Source: Pseudomonas yamanorum (lineage in GTDB: Bacteria > Pseudomonadota > Gammaproteobacteria > Pseudomonadales > Pseudomonadaceae). Taken from it: a stretch of 64,000 nucleotides of DNA. This document shows positions 56,052 to 62,950 of this stretch, piece by piece. Each line of letters begins with the position of its first letter. Position 1 is the stretch's first letter. The position numbers and the translations under genes are program-made. The stretch covers positions 4,836,001-4,900,000 of the forward strand of contig NZ_LT629793.1 of NCBI RefSeq assembly GCF_900105735.1. Direction: 5' to 3'. Under the pieces are notes generated by a model that had not been told where the DNA came from, did not search any database, and was given only the letters and a program-made list of their open reading frames with translations.

Positions 56052-57510
56052 GCGCCTGCGTGAACTGCGCCGGCGCATCCCGGTACCGCGTTCGCTGCTG
56101 GGGCGGATGTTACTGCTGACCCTGTTGGCGGTACTGTTTGCCCAGGCGTTGTCCAGCGTGATCTGGGTGTCGCAACTGCGGGCTACCCAGCTCGAAGGCC
56201 TGGTCACCGCTGCCCGCAGCCTGGCGCATTCGATGACGGCCAGCGTCAGTTATTTCCGTTCCTTGCCGGTGGCCTTTCGGCCGCTGGTGCTGGACCAATT
56301 GCGCAGCATGGGCGGCACCCGGTTTGTGGTGACCCTCAATGACAAGCCCCTGGACATGGCGGTGTTGCCGGAAACCCCGCGCAAGCACGCGGTGCTCGGT
56401 GCGGTCGAAGAAGTGTTGCGCCAGACCCTGGGCAGCGACGTGCATGTCTCGGTGGAATTCGTCAGTGCCGAAGACCTGCGCATCTTCAATGCCGGTTTGA
56501 AACTCGATGAACTGCCGCGCTCCTGGGCGCATTACGCGCTGACCCTGGAGCCGGTGAATCCGCCAGTGTTGGTCACCCAGATCCAGCTGGCCCAGGGCGA
56601 ATGGCTCTACATTGCCTCCTTGCTGCCCGAACCCTACACCAGCCTTGAAGAGCAAGGCCTGCCATACCAGCAGGTGTGGTTTATCGTGCTCACCAGCGGC
56701 TTCCTGCTGCTGTTTATCGGCCTGCTGGTGCACTGGCAAAGCCGTCCACTCAAGCGCCTGGCCAGGGCGGCGCGGGACATGTCCCTGGGCGCCGACGTGG
56801 AGCCGGTGGCCGAAGGCGGCGGCAGCGAAGTGGTGGAAGTGGGCCGCGCGTTCAATGCCATGCGCGAACGCATCAGCCGTTACCTGACCGAGCGTAGCCA
56901 GCTGTTCAGCGCGATTTCCCACGACTTGCGCACACCTATCACACGCCTGCGGTTGCGGGTGGAGTTGCTGGAAGACGAGAACCTGCAAGCCAAATTCGGC
57001 CGTGACCTGGATGAGCTGGAGTTGCTGGTCAAAGGCGCGTTGCAGTGCGTGAAGGACACGGATATCCACGAGAACATCGAGCCGGTAGACCTCAACCATG
57101 TGCTCGACTGCCTGGTGGAACCGTACCTGGCACCCAACGGCAATGGCCGCGTGACCCAACATGGCCGGGCACTCACGACATACCCGGGCAAGCCGCTGGC
57201 GCTCAAGCGCTGTATCGGCAACCTGATCGACAACGCCTTGAAGTACGGGCAGAACGCCCATTTGCATATCGAAGACGATGGCGCGGAGTTCATCCTCCAC
57301 GTCGACGACGAAGGCCCGGGCGTACCGGAACAGCGCCTGGAACAGGTCTTCGAACCGCACTTCCGCCTGGCCGGGCAGCAACAGGGTTATGGCCTGGGTC
57401 TCGGCATCGCCCGCAACATTGCCCACAGCCATGGCGGTGAAGTGAGTTTGCAGAATTTGCGCGAGGGTGGCTTGCGGGTGACCTTGCAGTTGCCCCGCGG
57501 CCTGGATTGA
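56041..57510 (+). CDS. gtrS: Sensor histidine kinase GtrS
   Basis: A 489-residue kinase with transmembrane helices at about 22-44 and 222-240 around a ~175-residue periplasmic sensor. HAMP follows, then H294 in ISHDLRTPI and the ATPase boxes (NLIDNAL, DDEGPGV, GYGLGLGI). GtrS of P. aeruginosa binds 2-ketogluconate and 6-phosphogluconate. The start at 56041 overlaps gltR by 11 nt. In P. putida the glucose ABC transporter genes follow; here they do not. Confidence 0.92.
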   Translation: MPTERLRELRRRIPVPRSLLGRMLLLTLLAVLFAQALSSVIWVSQLRATQLEGLVTAARSLAHSMTASVSYFRSLPVAFRPLVLDQLRSMGGTRFVVTLNDKPLDMAVLPETPRKHAVLGAVEEVLRQTLGSDVHVSVEFVSAEDLRIFNAGLKLDELPRSWAHYALTLEPVNPPVLVTQIQLAQGEWLYIASLLPEPYTSLEEQGLPYQQVWFIVLTSGFLLLFIGLLVHWQSRPLKRLARAARDMSLGADVEPVAEGGGSEVVEVGRAFNAMRERISRYLTERSQLFSAISHDLRTPITRLRLRVELLEDENLQAKFGRDLDELELLVKGALQCVKDTDIHENIEPVDLNHVLDCLVEPYLAPNGNGRVTQHGRALTTYPGKPLALKRCIGNLIDNALKYGQNAHLHIEDDGAEFILHVDDEGPGVPEQRLEQVFEPHFRLAGQQQGYGLGLGIARNIAHSHGGEVSLQNLREGGLRVTLQLPRGLD

Positions 57511-57541
57511 ACGCCACCCATACCGCAGCTGATTGAGTACT

Positions 57542-57634
57542 TGTGGCGAGGGAGCTTGCTCCCGTTGGACTGCGCAGCAGTCCCATCTTTTGGGGCCGCT
57601 TCGCGCCCCAACGGGAACAAGCTCCCTCGCCACA
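57542..57634. repeat. TGTGGCGAGGGAGCTTGCTC-type palindromic repeat
   Basis: TGTGGCGAGGGAGC and GCTCCCTCGCCACA are inverted about 95 nt apart, with an inner GGGGCCGCTTCGCGCCCC hairpin. It is a third repeat class, distinct in its core from the REPINs, between gtrS and the AraC gene. Confidence 0.85.
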
Positions 57635-57662
57635 TTATTAGTATCCGGCGTTATAACCGCGG

Positions 57663-58592
57663 TTAGACGCTCTGGCGTAACCGGGCCAGATCCCGCAACG
57701 GCGGTGCACCAAACAGCCGGCTGTATTCGCGGCTGAACTGCGAGGCGCTTTCATAGCCCACCCGATACCCCGCCGCCGAGGCTTCCAGGCCCTCGGCGAT
57801 CATCAACCGCCGAGCCTCCTGCAAGCGCAACTGCTTCTGGTACTGCAACGGGCTCATGGCGGTCATCGCCTTGAAGCGGTGGTGCAAGGTCGAGACGCTG
57901 AGGTTCACTTCCTTGGCCAGGTCATCAATGCGCAGGGGTTGTTCGTAGTTGCCGTTCAACCAGGTGATCGCCTGGCTGACCCGATGGCTCTGACTGTTGG
58001 CAACCGCGATTTCATACAGCCGATAACCCTGCGGGCCACGCAACAAACGGTAGAGAATTTCCCGATTGATCAACGGCGCCAGCATCGCGATGTCTTTCGG
58101 CGTGTCCAGCAATCGGGTCAGGCGTAGTACGGCGTCGAGCAACTGGTTATCCAGGCGGTCGACATACATCCCGCGAGACGTAGGGCGTGTGGGTACACCC
58201 ATGGGACCGGCTTCGGCAATCAGCGCGGTGATTTGGGCCGGGTCGATGTTGACCCGAAGCGACAGGTTGGGATCTTCCGGCGTCGCATCGAGGATGCGAC
58301 CGGCCACCGGCATCGAAACCGAGAACACCAGGTAATTGAGCGGGTCGTAGGCGAAAACCTCATCCGCCAGGCGCACTTCCTTGCTGCCCTGGGCCAGGAT
58401 GCACAGTGCGGGCTCCACCAGTACCGGCATGAAGTCGCGCGGGGTGTTATGGCGATTGAGGTACAGCGAAGTGATCGCCGTGCCGTAGGAACCATCCTCC
58501 CAGGTATGCCGACGCACGATACCGGCGAGTTCTGCGCGCTGCTTTTCCATATCGGCGTCGAGGGGCGTGGAGCGAAGGTCGGGCGACGACAT
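57663..58592 (-). CDS. AraC-family transcriptional regulator
   Basis: A 309-residue regulator with an AraC_N-type (PF06719-like) effector domain (about 25-180) and two C-terminal HTHs (IDDLAKEVNLSVSTLHHRFKAM and SAAGYRVGYESASQFSREYSRLFG). The YqhC group of this family often controls aldehyde or oxidoreductase genes. Start at 58592 has AGAGGA upstream. It is divergent from a small monooxygenase, its probable target. Confidence 0.87.
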   Translation of the reverse strand: MSSPDLRSTPLDADMEKQRAELAGIVRRHTWEDGSYGTAITSLYLNRHNTPRDFMPVLVEPALCILAQGSKEVRLADEVFAYDPLNYLVFSVSMPVAGRILDATPEDPNLSLRVNIDPAQITALIAEAGPMGVPTRPTSRGMYVDRLDNQLLDAVLRLTRLLDTPKDIAMLAPLINREILYRLLRGPQGYRLYEIAVANSQSHRVSQAITWLNGNYEQPLRIDDLAKEVNLSVSTLHHRFKAMTAMSPLQYQKQLRLQEARRLMIAEGLEASAAGYRVGYESASQFSREYSRLFGAPPLRDLARLRQSV

Positions 58593-58919
58593 GGGACATC
58601 CTCTGGTGCTTTTGACGATGGGCACAGCTTAACGGCGGCTTTGCAAAAAGCGGTACGTCGATTCTGCACAATCCTTGCCTGATCCTGCGATAAATCGTGA
58701 ATCAGGCAAGCACAGGGCTGTCATGCCCCTGAAATACGGCAGTCATGCCGGGAACAAAACCCGCACGCCGATTGCTATCTCTGCGCATCTCGCAGGATTG
58801 TGCAATAAGCCGGCAGGAATCGACTAACTGCATCCATCCCTGCGCCCGTATCTTTGATCCTGTGGCAACACGCCCTCACAGTGCTTGCCGAGCATCACTT
58901 CTCAACGGGAGAGTCGAAC
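58593..58919. promoter_or_regulatory. Divergent control region, araC-type/monooxygenase
   Basis: A 327-nt gene-free interval. TGCACAATCCT (58665-58675) recurs inverted as AGGATTGTGCA (58794-58804). A second pair, TTGCCTGAT (58675-58683) and ATCAGGCAA (58701-58709), is inverted with a 17-nt spacer. These are candidate binding sites for the AraC regulator. Confidence 0.5.
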
Positions 58920-59261
58920 ATGTCCACCCCCATTCCCGCGAGCCATATGGCCTTTATCCGTGCCCGTACCGGGTACAGCACCGAACTGGGTGCACGCTTG
59001 AGCAGTTTGATCGAACCGGGCCGCCAGGCTCAGGGTTGCCTGCAATTCTCGTTGCAGCACTCCCTGGCCGACCCGGATGTGTGGTTGGTGTCGGGCTTCT
59101 GGAGCAGCGAGCAGGCGATGAGTGCCTACTTCAGCTCGCCGGCGCTGATGGTCTTCACTGAGTTGTTGAATGACATGGTGGTTCGCAGCATGGACTTCCA
59201 GACCTTCACCGACGCCTCGGCGGCCAACGCCTATGGCGAGTACCTGCAACTGGCGGGCTAG
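58920..59261 (+). CDS. Antibiotic-biosynthesis-monooxygenase-type (ABM) small protein
   Basis: A 113-residue ABM/YgiN-like dimeric ferredoxin-fold protein. Helix and strand pattern fits the family (SLADPDVWLVSGFWSSEQAM). Family members oxidise quinols or degrade heme; the substrate here is unknown. ATG 58920 has GGGAGAG upstream. It is divergent from the AraC regulator. Confidence 0.75.
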   Translation: MSTPIPASHMAFIRARTGYSTELGARLSSLIEPGRQAQGCLQFSLQHSLADPDVWLVSGFWSSEQAMSAYFSSPALMVFTELLNDMVVRSMDFQTFTDASAANAYGEYLQLAG

Positions 59262-59304
59262 TGCTTTAGAATGGCCGCCTTTCCCATTGGCCAGGACCTG
59301 CAAC

Positions 59305-59553
59305 ATGGCACGTAAAGAGTTTGCCCACCACGAAGCCGTTTCCGCCTTGGTGCGTGAAGAAGAGGGTGGCTATAGCGCCGCCATCGCCGTCAAGGCGCTG
59401 GATGGCATGGGCGCACCGCGCTTTCACAAGATCCTCGATGGACAGACGTTCAAGACTGCCTCCGACGCCGACGATGCCGCAGCTCTGCAACTGGAGCGTT
59501 TGGTCGATGTAGATGAAGACGGTCAGCTCTCTTGGGCAGCTTCCGCCAACTAA
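59305..59553 (+). CDS. Small hypothetical protein
   Basis: An 82-residue acidic protein (MARKEFAHHEAV... ending WAASAN) with no recognised domain. The composition is rich in Ala, Asp and Glu (DADDAAALQLE). ATG 59305 has AGGA 8 nt upstream, and the gene follows the ABM gene by 43 nt in the same orientation, so it may be cotranscribed. Confidence 0.7.
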   Translation: MARKEFAHHEAVSALVREEEGGYSAAIAVKALDGMGAPRFHKILDGQTFKTASDADDAAALQLERLVDVDEDGQLSWAASAN

Positions 59554-59571
59554 AAACACCGCTGATCCAAA

Positions 59572-59677
59572 TGTGGGCGCGGGCTTGTGTGGGAGCGGGC
59601 TTGCTCGCGAATGCGGTGGATCAGTTGGTCTATGCATTGACTGACACGCCCCCTTCGCGAGCAAGCCCGCTCCCACA
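59572..59677. repeat. REPIN with a partial extra REP copy
   Basis: A complete G-type REPIN (59588-59677) preceded by a truncated copy TGTGGGCGCGGGCTTG (59572-59587). The fragment suggests a slippage or partial-insertion event. Confidence 0.9.
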
Positions 59678-59694
59678 TTTTTATCGCATTCCAA

Positions 59695-60327
59695 TCAGCG
59701 TTTCGCGGCGCCTGGGCGGTACATTTTGAACAGCGCTTCCGGCCCCAGCTGAAAATAATCCGCCGGGCCGCCTCCACGCAGGATCGGCTCGGCGGCAGCC
59801 GTGTCGTACACCCCGTCTTTCAACAGCCACTTGGCGATATGCACCGCCACGACCTCGCCAAGCACCAGCCAGCTCGGCACCAGCTCCTCGTCGGCGCGCT
59901 GCAGCTGAATGATCTGCGTCACCTTGCACTCGAACGACACCGGGCTCTCACCCACGCGAGGCACGGCGATCACTTTTGAAGCCACCGGCGTCAGGCCGGA
60001 CAATTCAAACTCGTTGACCTCGGGCGAGACCGGCGCGCAGCTCTGGTTCATCTGCTCGGCCAGCGGGCGGGTAGCCAGGTTCCACACGAACTCACCGGTC
60101 TGTTCGATGTTGTTCAGGCTGTCTTTGCGCCCGACACTGGAAAACCCAATGATCGGCGGAATGTAGTTAAACGCATTGAAGAAACTGTAGGGCGCCAGGT
60201 TCAGGCGGCCTTCGCGGTCCTGGGACGAAATCCAGCCAATCGGGCGTGGGCCGACAATCGCATTGAATGGGTCATGGGGCAGGCCGTGGCCGTTGGCGGG
60301 TTCGTAGAAATGAATATCGTCGGACAT
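59695..60327 (-). CDS. Flavin reductase family protein
   Basis: A 210-residue FMN-binding split-barrel protein of the flavin-reductase family, with PRPIGWISS and the NLAPYSFFNAFNYIPP segment in the flavin site. It may reduce FMN for a partner monooxygenase, but no clear partner is coupled to it. The start at 60327 has AGGA upstream; the longer frame includes noncoding sequence. Confidence 0.82.
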   Translation of the reverse strand: MSDDIHFYEPANGHGLPHDPFNAIVGPRPIGWISSQDREGRLNLAPYSFFNAFNYIPPIIGFSSVGRKDSLNNIEQTGEFVWNLATRPLAEQMNQSCAPVSPEVNEFELSGLTPVASKVIAVPRVGESPVSFECKVTQIIQLQRADEELVPSWLVLGEVVAVHIAKWLLKDGVYDTAAAEPILRGGGPADYFQLGPEALFKMYRPGAAKR

Positions 60328-60523
60328 GGCCGGGGTTCCTGCTGCGCGGTTCTGGGGAGGGCACCATAGTGCAATCCAGCGCGGCGGATTTCTATCATCC
60401 ATATGGAATTTTCATACAGCCCCCACCTATTTTTCACAGCTTCCGGTTCAGTCTGCGCGCCAGGTCGACACCCCCTGATAAGTCGATCGATTGAAAGACT
60501 GAGCCTTTGGAGCCTTCCGCACG

Positions 60524-61279
60524 ATGAACAAACTTCCTCAGATCACCCTGGCGTTCTGGGTCATGAAAATCTGCGCCACGACCCTGGGCGAAACCGCCGG
60601 GGACTTGCTGTCGATGACCTTGAATGTCGGTTACGCCATCAGCTCAATGATCCTGATCAGCGTGTTCCTGGTCACCCTGGTGACGCAACTCTGGTCGAAA
60701 ACCTACAACCCGGTGCTGTACTGGATCGTGATCCTGTCCACCAGCACCGCCGGCACCACCATGTCCGACTTTATGGACCGCACGCTGGGGCTAGGTTATG
60801 CCACGGGGTCGATGATTCTGGTGTCGATCCTGGTGGCGATCTTTGCCCTGTGGCGTATCAGCGGCGATTCGCTGAACGTGAACAAGGTGCAGACCTTTCG
60901 CGGTGAACTGTTCTACTGGATGGCGATCCTGTTCTCCAACACCCTGGGCACGGCGCTGGGGGATTTCCTGGCGGATGATTCCGGGCTCGGGTTTGCCGGT
61001 GGCGCCTTGCTGATCGGCGCGAGCATCGCGGTGGTGGTGTTGCTGAAATACTTCACGCGGATTTCGTCGGTGCTGTTGTTCTGGGTGGCGTTTGTGCTGA
61101 CCCGGCCGTTCGGTGCCACCCTGGGTGACTTCCTGACCAAACCCCATGAAAAGGGCGGGCTGGACTTTGGCACCATCGGCTCGTCGGCGGTGTTGGCGGC
61201 AGTGCTGGTGGTGATGATTGCCGGGGCGGCCTATGCCCAGCGTCGGTATGGGCGCCAGGCGGTTGCCGAGCTGTCTTGA
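60524..61279 (+). CDS. COG4705-type membrane protein with four internal repeats
   Basis: A 251-residue integral membrane protein with about eight hydrophobic helices. A motif W-x9-G-x4-D-[FL]-[LM] occurs four times: W12-G22-D27, W67-G77-D82, W132-G142-D147 and W187-G197-D202. Spacing is exactly 55, 65 and 55 residues, so two halves are themselves duplicated. Each repeat is followed by GY or GF nine residues after the Asp in three of four. No function is established; buried acidic residues suggest ion or substrate transport (inference). A terminator follows. Confidence 0.85.
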   Translation: MNKLPQITLAFWVMKICATTLGETAGDLLSMTLNVGYAISSMILISVFLVTLVTQLWSKTYNPVLYWIVILSTSTAGTTMSDFMDRTLGLGYATGSMILVSILVAIFALWRISGDSLNVNKVQTFRGELFYWMAILFSNTLGTALGDFLADDSGLGFAGGALLIGASIAVVVLLKYFTRISSVLLFWVAFVLTRPFGATLGDFLTKPHEKGGLDFGTIGSSAVLAAVLVVMIAGAAYAQRRYGRQAVAELS

Positions 61280-61283
61280 GGCC

Positions 61284-61329
61284 AATAAAAAAGGGCCATG
61301 TCAGTCAATGACATGGCCCCTTTTTTATT
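61284..61329. terminator. Bidirectional terminator
   Basis: AATAAAAAAGGGCCATGTCA and its near-complement (one extra C) form a long stem with a 5-nt loop and T-runs on both strands. It serves the COG4705 gene and the convergent permease. Confidence 0.9.
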
Positions 61330-61341
61330 GCCACCGAACCT

Positions 61342-62661
61342 TTAGTCCGTGGTAATCCGCGAATGCTTGCGGGTGTCCTTCATGGTCACATACACCAGCA
61401 GCGACACCGCAATACACGCGGTGACGTACCAGTAGTACCCGGTTTCCATGCCGATGCTTTTGAACCACAACGCGATGTATTCAGCGGTGCCGCCGAAGAT
61501 CGACACGGTCAGCGCATAGGGCAAGCCAACACCCAGGGCGCGGATTTCGGTGGGGAACAGTTCAGCCTTCACCACGGCGTTGATCGAGGTGTAGCCGCTG
61601 ACGATGATCAGCGCCGCCATGATCAGGAAGAACGCGCCCCACCAGGTCTGGATGGTGTGCAGGGTGGTGAGGATCGGCACCGTGAACAGCGTGCCGAGGA
61701 CGCCGAAGGCGATCAGGATTGGCCGGCGGCCAACCTTGTCCGACAGCCCGCCGATGATGGGTTGCAGGCACATGAACAGGAACAGCGTGGCTGCTGAAAT
61801 GGTGGTGGAGTCGGAGATGCTCATGCCGACGGTGTTCACCAGGTATTTCTGCATATAGGTGGTGTAGGTGTAGAACGCCAGGGTACCGCCCATGGTCAGG
61901 CCGACGACGGTCATCAGTTCCTTGGGGTGGCGCATCAAGGTGCGCATCGTGCTTTCCTTGGCTTTTTCTTTCTTGGTGAACGACTCGGTTTCTTCCATGC
62001 CACGACGCAGGTACAGCGCCACTACTGCACACAGGGCGCCGATGGCGAACGGGATACGCCAGCCCCAGTCGTACAGCTGCTCGGTAGTCAGGGTCTGTTG
62101 CAGCACGATCAGCACGCCAAGGGCGATGAGCTGGCCAGAGATCAGGGTTACGTACTGGAAGCTGGAGTAGAAGCCACGACGTTCCTTGGTCGCCATCTCG
62201 CTGAGGTAAGTGGCGGAGGTGCCGTATTCGCCCCCGACCGACAGCCCCTGCAGTAGGCGGGCGAATACCAGCAGGATCGGCGCACCGATACCAATGGCTT
62301 CATAACCCGGGCTCAGGGCAATCAGCAGCGAGCCGAAGCACATCAGGTACACCGAGGCCATCAAGGCCTTTTTACGCCCGACCTTGTCGGCGTACAGGCC
62401 CATCAGCCAGCCACCAATCGGGCGCATCAGGAAGCCCACGGCGAAGATCGCGGCGGTGTTCAAGAGTTGGGCGGTGGTGTCGCCTTTCGGGAAAAAGGTC
62501 TTGGCGAAGTACAGAGAGAAAGCAGCGTAGACGTACCAGTCGTACCACTCGACCATGTTGCCGACCGATCCGCTGAAGATCGACTTGATACGGCTGGAGG
62601 TGGTGCGTTCTTTTGCCGGCGCAGCCGCCGACCCCAGAGGCAGGGAGTTGGAGTTATCCAT
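61342..62661 (-). CDS. MFS permease, alpha-ketoglutarate/dicarboxylate type
   Basis: A 439-residue major-facilitator transporter with 12 helices of the metabolite:H+ symporter group (KgtP/PcaT/ShiA). Motifs include GNMVEWYDWYVYAAF, GWLMGLYADKVGRKKAL and GLSVGGEYGTSATYLSE. A sigma-54 promoter precedes it and a sigma-54 activator lies upstream on the same strand, as in the MifR-controlled PA5530 system for alpha-ketoglutarate. The substrate is inferred. AAGGAT precedes the ATG. Confidence 0.87.
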   Translation of the reverse strand: MDNSNSLPLGSAAAPAKERTTSSRIKSIFSGSVGNMVEWYDWYVYAAFSLYFAKTFFPKGDTTAQLLNTAAIFAVGFLMRPIGGWLMGLYADKVGRKKALMASVYLMCFGSLLIALSPGYEAIGIGAPILLVFARLLQGLSVGGEYGTSATYLSEMATKERRGFYSSFQYVTLISGQLIALGVLIVLQQTLTTEQLYDWGWRIPFAIGALCAVVALYLRRGMEETESFTKKEKAKESTMRTLMRHPKELMTVVGLTMGGTLAFYTYTTYMQKYLVNTVGMSISDSTTISAATLFLFMCLQPIIGGLSDKVGRRPILIAFGVLGTLFTVPILTTLHTIQTWWGAFFLIMAALIIVSGYTSINAVVKAELFPTEIRALGVGLPYALTVSIFGGTAEYIALWFKSIGMETGYYWYVTACIAVSLLVYVTMKDTRKHSRITTD

Positions 62662-62723
62662 TTAAGGATCCTTCATCTAATTGTTTTTGTGGAGCGCGCC
62701 CGAGCGCAGCCTGGCTGGGCTAT

Positions 62724-62740
62724 AGCAGGAGCTGTGCCAA
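62724..62740 (-). promoter_or_regulatory. Sigma-54 (-24/-12) promoter
   Basis: On the minus strand TTGGCACAGCTCCTGCT matches TTGGCAC-N5-TTGCT with GG and GC exactly 10 nt apart. It faces the permease start, with the -12 GC about 64 nt from the ATG. Confidence 0.85.
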
Positions 62741-62837
62741 ACAGATGAAGGCCCGGTCTAGAGGGGTTTGGAGATTTTTTTGAGCGGAAAGTCGCTGATG
62801 ATTGAAGGGCGATGAGCGGAAAACCGCCGACGAAGAT

Positions 62838-62947
62838 CGCTCCCACGCTCTGCGTGGGCGCGCATCCTGTGACGCTCCGCGTCACGATTTTAAGGGCGGA
62901 CGCGGAGCGTCCAGAGCTGCATTACCACGCGGAGCGTGGGAATGATC
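62838..62947. repeat. GTTCCCACGC-type inverted repeat
   Basis: CGCTCCCACGCTCTGCGTGG and ACGCTCCGCGTCAC on the left are inverted as ACGCGGAGCGT and CCACGCGGAGCGTGGGAA on the right. It is a larger version of the repeat at 27446-27493. Confidence 0.85.
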
Positions 62948-62950
62948 GGT

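Larger units (their letters stand above)
62662..62950. other. Control region between permease and activator
   Basis: About 290 nt. It holds a sigma-54 promoter (62724-62740), a direct repeat of TGAGCGGAAA at 62781-62790 and 62813-62822 (32 nt apart), and a GTTCCCACGC-type repeat (62838-62947). No gene was seen. Confidence 0.6.
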
